Shown: positions 18,126-26,725 of the stretch, one piece after another | How the letters are laid out: each line of letters starts with the position of its first letter | Numbering within the stretch: position 1 is the first letter of the stretch | Source: Sporomusa ovata DSM 2662 | GTDB lineage: Bacteria; Bacillota; Negativicutes; Sporomusales; Sporomusaceae | Direction of reading: 5' to 3' | Length of the DNA stretch: 64,000 nt | Assembly: GCF_000445445.1 (NCBI RefSeq) | Contig: NZ_ASXP01000003.1 | Coordinates: forward strand, 310,001-374,000 | Notes under the pieces: generated by a model | Databases searched by the model: none | The model's input: only the letters and a program-made list of their open reading frames with translations | What the model was told of the DNA's origin: nothing | Made by a program: the position numbers and the translations under genes

Positions 18126-19090
18126 TCTAAACTAACGTAATAATCAGTATACACTATTTTGTAAACCCTTCGCATAAATTCTGCGGTCTTCTTAATTCCC
18201 TCATGCAAAGAAATTGGCTGCAATACACCATATGCTTTTTCGTATCGGGAAATATCTAAGTAGTTTACAGGCACGTCAACTTTTCTACCCGGTCTATATA
18301 CAATTCTGAGTTCCAATTTTAAAGCTGTTTGAATGGTGTCCAATACTTCCTTAATACTCGTCCCGTATCCACAGCCAAGGTTAAATGTTCTATGTTTATT
18401 CTTACCATTTGCTATATTGATAATGGCTCTAACTGCATCATCAATATAAATAAAGTCGCGTACTACCGAACCATCCCCGTATACCGTAATTTCTTCGTTC
18501 ATCAATGCCTTGTACGTAAACGTAGTCACAGCACCAAGTATTCCATCTGGTCGTTGATACGGTCCATATGGATTAGCCAAGCGTATAATGCGATAATCCA
18601 ACCCGAACATATATTGATATAGATATAAGAGCTTTTCTATGGTTACTTTTTGCACACCATATGAGCAAATTGGATTAGTAGGAGTGTTCTCTTTTAAAGG
18701 ACAGGCTACTTCTTTTCCATAAACCGTACCACCAGAAGATATGAATACAACCTTCTTTACATTGTTTCGCACACAGGCTTCAAGCAACTTTGATGTAACC
18801 ACTACATTTGCAACCAGCTCCTGCGGAATCTGCTGATTTGATATAGTCGGAACTGTTGTGCTAACCAAATGATAAACAATATCTTGTCCGTCAGTTAAAT
18901 CATCAAAATCTGTATCCTCTTTAAATGCTACTTCTTTAATGTTCACATTCGGAAAATTCATTCCGTCAATAAATCCAAAGAAATTACTGCTCTTATCAAC
19001 CAGTGTGATACTAACATCTTTTTCTTTTGCCAATTGAATCGTAAGATTTGTTCCAACAAAGCCTGCGGCTCCTAATAAAAGTATGTTCAT
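18110..19090 (-). CDS. NAD-dependent epimerase (GalE-like SDR)
   Basis: A 326-residue extended SDR: LLGAAGFVGTNL, HLVSTTVPT, SSGGTVYG, SYGVQK (YxxxK) and RLANPYGPYQ. It resembles UDP-glucose/UDP-GlcNAc 4-epimerases, but the exact sugar is not fixed by the sequence. The ATG at 19090 follows AGAGGT. The last dozen codons overlap the IS1595 remnant, so the extreme C-terminus may not be native. Confidence 0.85.
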   Translation of the reverse strand: MNILLLGAAGFVGTNLTIQLAKEKDVSITLVDKSSNFFGFIDGMNFPNVNIKEVAFKEDTDFDDLTDGQDIVYHLVSTTVPTISNQQIPQELVANVVVTSKLLEACVRNNVKKVVFISSGGTVYGKEVACPLKENTPTNPICSYGVQKVTIEKLLYLYQYMFGLDYRIIRLANPYGPYQRPDGILGAVTTFTYKALMNEEITVYGDGSVVRDFIYIDDAVRAIINIANGKNKHRTFNLGCGYGTSIKEVLDTIQTALKLELRIVYRPGRKVDVPVNYLDISRYEKAYGVLQPISLHEGIKKTAEFMRRVYKIVYTDYYVSLEQVIV

Positions 19091-19169
19091 ACTGTACCTC
19101 TGATTTCTATATAGTTATAAAGACGCGCGTAATACTTTTATCATAAATATATCCTAAAATCTCGCCGAA

Positions 19170-20215
19170 ATTATACCTACAAAGGTTCAGGCACATGAAA
19201 AGCCTTATAAATGACTTTCTGTTCCTTAGTTAGCGGGAATAAAATCCTACGTCCCTGAATCTCTTGTATTCGCAGTTTTGCTAATGTCATAATCAACTTC
19301 TTCATGGTCATCTATTTGTACAATCCTTGCTCAGCCATGACCCTATGAATATATGACATTAGAATTAAAACAATAAAACCTACAACCAACTTTCCTTGCA
19401 TGTTGTCGGTGCTATGCACTCTAAGTCTACCAATATCAAGGTTGTTTTTTAAACGAAGAAACCTTTTTCAACTACATCTTTTTCACGATAAATCGCAATA
19501 GCTTCCGTGGCGCTGCTGATATCGTTACTGACGAGAAGCATCCAACCAGCCGTCTCCAATTCTTTTGCAATCACATCATCTTTTATCGTAATGGTATACC
19601 CGGAGGTCGACTTATCTGAGTTTCGTATCAGCAGGTATTTTGTATAGTCCTCTTTTTGTTTTGCTTCTGCTGAATTCTTCTCCGCCTGCTCTTTTAACAT
19701 TGTAACATAAGAAAATAATTCTTCTCGTACCTTCATTGTTTTCATCGCATGATAATATATATGCGTGTACAATTTATGCTTACCGTTACAAGAGCGCAGT
19801 TTGATAACCCCGCGGATGGAATCACCACCATAGACAATCGTATTGGACATTTGGTCAATATCTTTGCGTTCGCTGTCAACTTGCTTTTTAGCAAACCGAG
19901 CCGTAAAAGGTACCGCTTGGATAAAACGTACAGGAGACGCAGAATCCAGCATAGCATTCACATTCGATGTACTGTAAAATCCTTTGTCCATCTCAAGTAA
20001 TGTTGGCCGATCTGCAGAAACTGCCTTCCACTTCGAGGAAGAGTGGTTGTCAGTGTGCTCACGTCTTTTAAACTGCCACTGTATAACGTTTGGTAATATC
20101 TCAATAAGTCCACAAAACTACTGAAATTGTCTTGATTAGTAGCGTAATATCCAACCACAGACCAATTACGTGCTACCATGCATCCATTTGTTGCGACCTT
20201 GAAACTCAACACCAT
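19170..20215 (-). pseudogene. IS4-type transposase remnant
   Basis: Frameshifted minus-strand remains of an IS4/IS1634-like transposase. An N-proximal piece (KVATNGCMVARNWSVV) is followed by SGSLKDVSTLTTTL, a frameshift, then an open stretch from 19991 with MDKGFYSTSNVNAML. The YREKDVVEKGF block fits the Y(2)R/K(3)E(6)K IS4 signature. After another break come RLKNNLDIGRLRVHS-like codons and ...KVIYKAFHVPEPL ending near 19180. No complete copy or terminal repeats remain. Flanks 19091-19169 and 20216-20418 show no genes. Confidence 0.75.
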
Positions 20216-20418
20216 CTAAAGTGAATCGTCAACATTTCGGAATAAAAATTTAGCTACAAAAACTTTATCCATTCTGTGCCGGTTATTTTACCAATAATGT
20301 AACAGGTGAACTTTCAACTTAGGATTGCTACGAATACCGAGGTTAACTATGTCATAGTCATTAAAACTCTTGTGATTCGGGACCTTATTCAGTGTAAACT
20401 ACCTGTTCCACTAAGCTA

Positions 20419-21903
20419 TTAATAAGCCCCTTTCCTCAACAATACAACTTTCACTGTTTTAAACAGCATCACAATATCCATCCATAACGACCAATTTCTA
20501 ACATACCAAACATCCATTTGTAAACGACCTTCAAAATCAATATCGTTACGACCGCTTACCTGCCATAATCCGGTGACGCCAGGCACTGTTTCAATGATGG
20601 TATCAAAATAATAACCCATTTTTTCTTTTTCACGCAGTAAATAGGGCCGTGGCCCGACTAAACTCATATCACCCTTTATTACATTGATGATTTGCGGTAA
20701 TTCATCCAGACTGTATTTACGTAGAATATTACCTACTTTTGTTATACGAGGGTCAATAGTTCTAAGTTTCGCATACTTCACCCACTCAACTTTTGCTTCG
20801 GGATTTTTGTTAAAATATTCTTCCAGCATATCATCACAATTTAGACACATCGTTCGGAACTTATAGCAAAAAAATGGTCTTCCATCTTTCCCCAAACGCT
20901 TGGCAATATGAAATACAGGACCTGCAGAATCCAATTTTATCAAAATGCTTACAAGTAACATTACTGGCAAAATCAATATAAAAACAACCAATCCCATAAT
21001 AAGATCAAATGTGCGTTTATAGAATTTATTTTTGAGGGATGCCAGGTTATTCTCCATTTGTAAAAGTACTAATTTTTGATTGAAAAATGTTTCTACTTTC
21101 ATGTTATTCAACGGCATGCCAAACAAATCAGGAACGATCATTAGGTTGCGAACATAAGGCTGGACCCTGTATATAATATCCAGAAGCGCTTCCCGCCTTA
21201 AACCGGGGGTAGCAATAATAACATCTTCAACGCCACTGGCCTCAATCGTCTGTTCGGCAGTTAAAAACGTTCCTAGGTGGGGATATTGATGTATTAACGG
21301 CCGGTTTTCTTCATGATCTTCAATAAAACCTACAATCTTATAACCCAGTATCGCTTCATCCTCAAAACTCCTCGCCAACAACTCGGCCGTCTTGCCTGCC
21401 CCGATAACAACAACCGGCTTCTGCCACACCCCTGCATACATCAATATTTTTTTTACAAAAAGCCGTCCGGTTATCAGAAAAAATGGAGTAGTAAAAAAAC
21501 TAATGATAATAAAGATACGAGGTATCTCACCCAACGTTTTCGTAAAAAACAGGCCTAAGATTACAATCCCCAGAGAATAAAAAGATATTTTGCTTATTCG
21601 CGCTGCAGCTTGCCAAAGTTGATGTCGCTTACTGTAAAAACCATCATATAAAGCTAATCCGATGTAAGTTAGCGGAATATCAATGTAAATTAGCCGTGAA
21701 GGAATATTGGCAGGAATAGATAAAGAGAAAACATTCTCAATAACACAGTCCCTTAATAACCAAGCACTCATGAGCGCTAACAATAACAGTATATAATCCG
21801 TCAACACTAACAGCGTGGAACTGATATATTTCCCAATACTAACTTTTGAAGATATCGCCGGTACAATTTTTTCAGTGAGGACTCCTCTTAATTCCAAAGA
21901 CAT
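20419..21903 (-). CDS. Undecaprenyl-phosphate hexose-1-phosphate transferase (WbaP/WcaJ family)
   Basis: A 494-residue polyprenyl-phosphate hexose-1-phosphate transferase. It has 4-5 N-terminal membrane segments (about 25-165), a CoA-binding-like Rossmann region (VVVIGAGKTAELLARSF), a fifth hydrophobic helix near residue 300, and the catalytic domain with FCYKFRTM, KYSLDELPQ, MSLVGPRP and TGLWQVSGR. It starts repeat-unit synthesis by moving glucose- or galactose-1-P onto undecaprenyl phosphate. ATG 21903 follows GGTGG. Confidence 0.93.
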   Translation of the reverse strand: MSLELRGVLTEKIVPAISSKVSIGKYISSTLLVLTDYILLLLALMSAWLLRDCVIENVFSLSIPANIPSRLIYIDIPLTYIGLALYDGFYSKRHQLWQAAARISKISFYSLGIVILGLFFTKTLGEIPRIFIIISFFTTPFFLITGRLFVKKILMYAGVWQKPVVVIGAGKTAELLARSFEDEAILGYKIVGFIEDHEENRPLIHQYPHLGTFLTAEQTIEASGVEDVIIATPGLRREALLDIIYRVQPYVRNLMIVPDLFGMPLNNMKVETFFNQKLVLLQMENNLASLKNKFYKRTFDLIMGLVVFILILPVMLLVSILIKLDSAGPVFHIAKRLGKDGRPFFCYKFRTMCLNCDDMLEEYFNKNPEAKVEWVKYAKLRTIDPRITKVGNILRKYSLDELPQIINVIKGDMSLVGPRPYLLREKEKMGYYFDTIIETVPGVTGLWQVSGRNDIDFEGRLQMDVWYVRNWSLWMDIVMLFKTVKVVLLRKGAY

Positions 21904-21937
21904 GTTCTTTCACCACCGTCATTTTTTTTGCTTTGTC

Positions 21938-22172
21938 CCATAATAATAGGCATGTTCTTCCTCAATCTCTACCCGGTTCATAATCTAGTACAATTACCTT
22001 CTTACCGGCCTGCGCAATAGCGACAGCGGTATTGGATGCAGTAGTAGATTTGCCTTCGCCTGGGCCGACACTAGTGAACATGACTACTCGTAGTTCACTA
22101 TCCACTTTTGCAACTGAATATTAGTACTCATGTACGATATACCTCGGCAATTGGTGACTTAGCGTCATCTGA
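21938..22172 (-). pseudogene. Deleted relic of a second BY-kinase (CpsD/CapB) gene
   Basis: This stretch matches two separated parts of the intact kinase gene at 22307-23047. 21938-21985 matches the codons for the C-terminal NRVEIEEEHAY region, and it is joined directly to a match to the Walker A region (AIAQ.GK.VI, GPGEGKSTT) and to the upstream TNIQ...SPIAEAY codons. The middle of the gene is missing and the remaining frame carries changes. It is a degenerate partial duplicate. 22173-22306 shows nothing recognisable. Confidence 0.75.
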
Positions 22173-22306
22173 CATGTCATCTGGAACGGTTCTACTCGCC
22201 ACTAACATACTACTTAATATCTACATCTATTCTGAACAAACTAACAAATCCCCGGAAACTTACGCTACAGACTAAACCTTCCGTCACAGCACGATAGTCC
22301 TCAAGA

Positions 22307-23047
22307 CTAACTGCATGTTGAACCAAATTTACGTCGCATGAGAATATATCCAAACCTTATTTTCTCGATTTTTTTCTGATCACCATAATAATAATAGTAA
22401 TAAGCGTGCTCTTCCTCAATTTCTACCCGGTTTAAGATTACTCCAAGTATGCACCCATTTGCCTTAAGTAAATTTTCCTTGGCCTTTTGTGCCATCTCAG
22501 GTCTGATTGCTTTTGAGTCTAAGACTAGTACAATGCCATCCACTTTCGAAGCCAACACACACGCATCGGTAACAGCCACAGTAGGCGGGGCATCAATGAT
22601 TACGATGTCAGCCACTTCCTGCAAAGCTGCAATAACTTCTTGCATTTTATAAGAACCCAAAAGTTCAGAAGGATTCGGCGGTATTGGCCCACTGGTAAGT
22701 ATTTTTAAATTATCAATATCTGTATCTTGTACCAAATCTTTTACTGTGAGTTCTTCGACAAGTATATTCGTTACACCGCGGTTCCGTTTGCCAAAGATTT
22801 TATGCTGTACAGGTTTTCGCAAATCACAGTCTACAATAATAACTCGTTTACCGGTTTGTGCAATCGCAACGGCCGTATTGGCCGTTGTCGTAGATTTGCC
22901 TTCGCCTGGACCGGCACTGGTGAACATGATTGTGCGTAAATCACTATCTACTCTGGCAAATTGAATATTGGTCCGCAAGGTACGATACGCCTCGGCGATT
23001 GGTGACTTAGCATCTTCATGTACGATTAATTTACGTTGTTGTGTCAT
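22307..23047 (-). CDS. Bacterial tyrosine kinase (BY-kinase), CpsD/CapB type
   Basis: A 246-residue cytoplasmic kinase: Walker A (SAGPGEGKSTT, about 44-54), Walker A' (VIIVDCDLRKP), Walker B (VIIDAPP) and a C-terminal run of six tyrosines followed by Gly that would be autophosphorylated. It acts with the co-polymerase at 23074-24534 to control chain length and export. After the Tyr cluster there are about 24 basic residues with no family likeness, possibly read-through into rearranged DNA at the relic junction. ATG 23047 follows AGAGGTG. Confidence 0.92.
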   Translation of the reverse strand: MTQQRKLIVHEDAKSPIAEAYRTLRTNIQFARVDSDLRTIMFTSAGPGEGKSTTTANTAVAIAQTGKRVIIVDCDLRKPVQHKIFGKRNRGVTNILVEELTVKDLVQDTDIDNLKILTSGPIPPNPSELLGSYKMQEVIAALQEVADIVIIDAPPTVAVTDACVLASKVDGIVLVLDSKAIRPEMAQKAKENLLKANGCILGVILNRVEIEEEHAYYYYYYGDQKKIEKIRFGYILMRRKFGSTCS

Positions 23048-23073
23048 AATTCACCTCTGATGGTTTCTGTTGT

Positions 23074-24534
23074 TTACCCTTGATGTCTCCGTTTACTGCC
23101 AATTAAATTACTAAACCGAGTAACCCAACTGGCACTTGGCTGCCTGACATCACTATCAAAGTCAGGAATACTGCCAAGCACTGGTAGGTCAAGGTATTGT
23201 TTCACATCGTCAGTGGTACGAATGGTCTTGTTCATATACTCGGATAGGAATGCCAATCCAACACCGACAAAAATCCCTAAAATGGCCGCTATCACTGTGT
23301 TCAGTAGTTTCTTGGGTTTGATAGGTTCATCAGGGAATATTGCTTCATCAATAATTTGCACATCGGTGGGTTCCATCACTTCACTGATGCGCGCTTCTTC
23401 ATAGCGTTTCGCCAGCATAATATAAATTTCCTGAGCGACATTGGCATCACGCATCACTTTGACAAGTCCTTGCTCTTTGGCAGGTAATTTAACAATCTGC
23501 TGTTCCCTTTCAGCCATAATTTTATCAATGGCTTGTTTGCGGGCAGCGGCGACAGCGATTTCGGCTTCTGCTTGTAACTCCGTCTGCAGTAATCCTTGGT
23601 GAATAGGGTTCATTGAGGGGGCTTCGGCATTTACCACACGCGTGATTTCTTCATTTAGCTTAGCATTGGTTTCTGCAATAGCGGCTTGCAGAGCAATTAC
23701 CTTAGGGTGTTTGTCCGTATAATTCTGAGATTCACTCACAAGCTGCACTTCCAGGTCTGCCAATTTACCCTTATATTGCTGGATCAAAAGGCTGTCTGCA
23801 ATAAACCCCGGCTTTTGCTGCCCTATTTGTTGGCTAGTGCTGCCTTTTTTAGCCTGAGCTGAAGCCAAGGCTACCTTATTTTCCGCCGCCAGTTTGTCGA
23901 TATCAGCAAGTTTTTCCACCATAGCTTTTGATTCTTCCGATGGGGATACGATCTTCTGTTCATACTTGTATTTCTGCAGAAGGTTCTCAGCCTGTTCAAG
24001 TTCCTGCTTTGATTCTTTCATCCTGCTACCGATAAACTCCCGCACCCGTGACTGCTCGGAGCGAACTAAACTAGTCAACCGGTCAAGAAAGACCTGAACA
24101 AGCGTATTAGCTACTGTTTGAGCCTCTTCCTGAGATTTTGCCTGTACTTTTACATCCAGGATTTCGGTATCTTTAACAGGCTGGGTAGTAATCCGTTTCA
24201 AAAAGTCTTCATAGGTAGGCAATTCTTCTTTATCTGTCTGGGTTTTATCAATGACTTCCTGTATTACTGTCCGGCTTTTCAATATCTCCGCATAAGTAGA
24301 CATCAGTTGTTTCGTACCCATCGGGTTTCCGGTAGGTAAGTCGCCGAGCAGTGAATCGGCCAACCCCTTAGGTTGCTTAATTCGAAGCGCAGTCTCCGCC
24401 TCATAAGTTGGCGGGATTAGGAAGCTTACGACAATAGCCGTAATAACGAAAAACAAGAATGTATTAATTATTAACTTCCGTCGCTTTTTAAGTGTTTTAA
24501 TGACATCTCTTAGATCTAAGGTTGTTTCCTCCAC
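23074..24534 (-). CDS. Polysaccharide co-polymerase / chain-length determinant (Wzz/GumC-like)
   Basis: A 486-residue inner-membrane protein with a short cytoplasmic N-terminus, a transmembrane helix at about 21-41, a long periplasmic coiled-coil-rich part (about 60-410), and a Pro-rich segment before the second helix (FPDEPIKPKKLLNTVIAAIL). The C-terminal tail is short and lacks kinase motifs, fitting the separate BY-kinase gene downstream. It starts with GTG at 24534, 7 nt after GGAGG. Confidence 0.9.
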   Translation of the reverse strand: MEETTLDLRDVIKTLKKRRKLIINTFLFFVITAIVVSFLIPPTYEAETALRIKQPKGLADSLLGDLPTGNPMGTKQLMSTYAEILKSRTVIQEVIDKTQTDKEELPTYEDFLKRITTQPVKDTEILDVKVQAKSQEEAQTVANTLVQVFLDRLTSLVRSEQSRVREFIGSRMKESKQELEQAENLLQKYKYEQKIVSPSEESKAMVEKLADIDKLAAENKVALASAQAKKGSTSQQIGQQKPGFIADSLLIQQYKGKLADLEVQLVSESQNYTDKHPKVIALQAAIAETNAKLNEEITRVVNAEAPSMNPIHQGLLQTELQAEAEIAVAAARKQAIDKIMAEREQQIVKLPAKEQGLVKVMRDANVAQEIYIMLAKRYEEARISEVMEPTDVQIIDEAIFPDEPIKPKKLLNTVIAAILGIFVGVGLAFLSEYMNKTIRTTDDVKQYLDLPVLGSIPDFDSDVRQPSASWVTRFSNLIGSKRRHQG

Positions 24535-24573
24535 TGGTTAGCCTCCAAGATTCAATATTAATTATGTAGCTGA

Positions 24574-25209
24574 TTAGTCCTTATTTATCTCATTTACCTG
24601 GTACATTGCGGAAACCCACGGTAAAATGTCTCTGGCAAAATCGATACGATTATTATCCGCAAGATAAACAACATCGCCGTCGGCAAGTTCAAAGTTTTGC
24701 GACATATCGCCCTTTTCCATCAGACGCAGCAAATTAGCCTGCCGGGGTTTTTCTGTCTGGTTTTTACTTATTACGAAAACCTTTTTCTTCGCCGCGTATT
24801 TGGTATAGCTGCCGGCAATACCCACAGCATCCAGCAAGTTATGCTGCTTTTCCAGCTCATACATACCCGGCTTAGTTACTTCACCCAATACATACACCCT
24901 GGTTGTTCTGAACTTCATGATATTTACTGTCACCGTGGGATTTTTTACATACTTGCTAAGTAGCCTGGTTATGGTTTGATTCAACTCGCCTGAAGTCAGA
25001 CCAGCAGCGTGAACTTCGCCTACCAGCGGGAAAGCGATCATTCCATCTGGTCTAACTGCAATTTCCTTTACTTGCAAATCTTCATATCCCCATACACCAA
25101 TTTCTAAAACATCGCCGGGACCAAGTTGATAGTTTTGAGCTAACGCCGGGGAACTGCTAAAAATTATAGTAGCCATTGCTAAGATGACGAGACCAAAAAT
25201 TCTTCTCAC
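24574..25209 (-). CDS. Polysaccharide export protein (Wza-like, Poly_export + SLBB)
   Basis: A 211-residue exported protein. The signal peptide ends at about ALAQ (residue 25), followed by the polysaccharide export domain (YQLGPGDVLEIGVWG..., PLVGEVHAAGLT) and an SLBB domain (VYVLGEVTKPGMY). It lacks the C-terminal helix barrel extension of E. coli Wza, so other outer-membrane components may be needed. First gene of the cluster with a clear function. Confidence 0.9.
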   Translation of the reverse strand: MRRIFGLVILAMATIIFSSSPALAQNYQLGPGDVLEIGVWGYEDLQVKEIAVRPDGMIAFPLVGEVHAAGLTSGELNQTITRLLSKYVKNPTVTVNIMKFRTTRVYVLGEVTKPGMYELEKQHNLLDAVGIAGSYTKYAAKKKVFVISKNQTEKPRQANLLRLMEKGDMSQNFELADGDVVYLADNNRIDFARDILPWVSAMYQVNEINKD

Positions 25210-25345
25210 GCATTATCCTCCATTCTATCTATCAATAGTTTAATACAGTTTCTACATTTATTGGCTAACTCCTTTTAAACGTGTATTTAAATTTCGAGGA
25301 ATTATTTACCTATTTCCTATGGTTTATGTAAAGTGGACTTGCAAA

Positions 25346-25368
25346 CGCCCCGACTTACAGTCGGGGCG
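25346..25368 (-). terminator. Strong GC hairpin between a small ORF and the Wza-like gene
   Basis: A perfect 9-bp stem (CGCCCCGAC / GTCGGGGCG) with a 5-nt loop. On the minus strand only three T residues follow, so it may be an attenuator or processing site rather than a full terminator. The TAA stop of the small ORF at 25355-25585 lies in its loop. Confidence 0.5.
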
Positions 25369-25585
25369 GATTCTCTATGCTCTTTGCATTATTCTTTTTT
25401 TTACACTTCTTGGCAAAAAGGATGTATTCCTCCAGTTGCTCCACAATCTGATCTGCCTGCGCGGAGGTGATGTTGTCGAGGTTATTACCATTAATTATTT
25501 CCCGTATAATCCCTTGTATTTGGTATGGGAGATAATCTAACTTCTCAAGTTGTACAATGAGACTAGTTATACGTGAATCCACCAT
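25355..25585 (-). CDS. Small hypothetical protein at the head of the polysaccharide cluster
   Basis: A 76-residue predicted mostly helical protein, acidic in the middle and Lys-rich near the end (KKCKKKNNAK). No motif recognised. The ATG at 25585 has AAGGTGG about 9 nt upstream; a TTG at 25588 is possible. Its stop codon sits in the loop of a GC hairpin, so translation to the end would open that hairpin before the Wza-like gene, a layout that could serve attenuation. Function unknown. Confidence 0.55.
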   Translation of the reverse strand: MVDSRITSLIVQLEKLDYLPYQIQGIIREIINGNNLDNITSAQADQIVEQLEEYILFAKKCKKKNNAKSIENPPRL

Positions 25586-25588
25586 CAA

Positions 25589-26131
25589 TAATAACCACCT
25601 TTTTTAAATAGTACCCAGGACTTATGCCCTGCGATTATTTATTATAGCAATCACAAATTATAATTTCAACCATTTTTTCAAATAAATTCTAATTGTTTTT
25701 GACAAGCTGGTACTCACCCTGTCTTTGTGACCAATATAATAATAAAATGAATTAGCACTTTGTGCTAGTATCCGAAAGTATACTCTTAGCAAAGCATGCC
25801 ACGCTAAAGGAATTGTCTCTAGGTATTTTCTTTTACGTTGCATAAGTATACCCTACAAGATGTTCATTAGAAACAATTTTGGTATAATTGGTTCCTTTTA
25901 AGGAATAACTAGCAGTTTATTATGCTCCAACAGGAACCCGGGGAGCACCTTTTTAAATTATAATGCTAAAATGCAGGATAATTCTGAGCTGGAAATAGAC
26001 TGACTGACTTATTTAGCCAGTTTATTGCTTATTAGAGCAGTAGACTCCAAGTTAGCTATTTAATTTTCCCAGCATATGGTGTAAAATATTGCATTGTATA
26101 AGAAAATCAACTGGGAAAGCTGGCCAAAATA
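25589..26131. promoter_or_regulatory. Divergent intergenic region (543 nt)
   Basis: This lies between the minus-strand polysaccharide cluster and the plus-strand LTA-synthase-like gene and should hold promoters for both. A stem TGCTCC/GGAGCA (25923-25947) followed by CCTTTTT looks terminator-like on the plus strand. An inverted repeat TTTCCCAG...CTGGGAAA flanks about 34 nt (about 26068-26117) just before the LTA gene. A TATAAT word occurs at about 25882 (plus). A 61-codon minus-strand frame (25658-25843) has a weak RBS and no recognisable features; I do not count it as a gene. Confidence 0.4.
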
Positions 26132-26725
26132 ATGTCTAGATGGAATATTTTTTCTAAGCAGGTTCAATATGATCTAAAATTATATGTTTATGTACTCGCG
26201 GTATTTTGTTTATTTCGATTATCATTTATTTTGTTTTTGCACAATTATCTGGAACCTTCAACTGGCCTTACTGATATCTTGGCAGCCTTGTACAACGGAT
26301 TGCGTATTAGTTTAAAAAGTACAGGTATAGTTGTCTTGCTATCATTCTTGTTTAGTTCAATATTGGTTACCCTATTTAACAGTGCTAAGTTTGAAAAAAT
26401 CAGGTTCATTCTCGGATCGCTTTATATTTTTTTACTAACTGTTTTGTTCCATGTCAGAATACCCTACTATGAAGTATTTCATGTCGCTTTTAGTCCATTT
26501 CTTTTTAATACCTTTAATGATGATGTAGGTGCTTTATTAGCTACTCTTTGGCATGAATATAATATACCTTTAAAAATGCTTTCCATTTTTTTTGTTGGTT
26601 CATTCTCAGTTATTTTCTTAAAAAATGGCTGCAAACTAAGACTATCCGCTTGCCTCAGTCAACAAGTATCTATGCAAAAACTTTTTTTCGCACAGCATTA
26701 CTTACATGTATTGCCCTTTTCATGA
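26132..26725 (+). CDS. LTA-synthase-like protein, N-terminal membrane part (frame-broken)
   Basis: This frame encodes the membrane half of an LTA synthase/phosphoglycerol transferase-like protein, with about four hydrophobic segments. Meaningful coding ends at the A-run 26620-26625; the last 33 codons (about LRLSACLSQQV... onward) are read out of phase with the downstream domain. If the ribosome or the true sequence shifts -1 there, it continues as KWLQTKTIRLPQ into the frame of 26650-28098. No strong Shine-Dalgarno precedes ATG 26132 (only GGGAAAG far upstream). Confidence 0.7.
   Translation: MSRWNIFSKQVQYDLKLYVYVLAVFCLFRLSFILFLHNYLEPSTGLTDILAALYNGLRISLKSTGIVVLLSFLFSSILVTLFNSAKFEKIRFILGSLYIFLLTVLFHVRIPYYEVFHVAFSPFLFNTFNDDVGALLATLWHEYNIPLKMLSIFFVGSFSVIFLKNGCKLRLSACLSQQVSMQKLFFAQHYLHVLPFS
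26620..26626 (+). other. Candidate -1 slippery heptamer A AAA AAT
   Basis: In the frame of 26132-26725 the codons are TTA AAA AAT, giving the heptamer A AAA AAT. A -1 slip here moves translation exactly into the frame of the LTA-synthase-like catalytic part. A single-base indel in the same six-A run, either biological or a sequencing error, would look identical. Confidence 0.45.

Noticed and set aside
25658..25843. 61-codon minus-strand ORF before the polysaccharide cluster
   Set aside because: Weak AGGG only, basic and low-complexity product, no recognisable motif; likely chance in the regulatory region.
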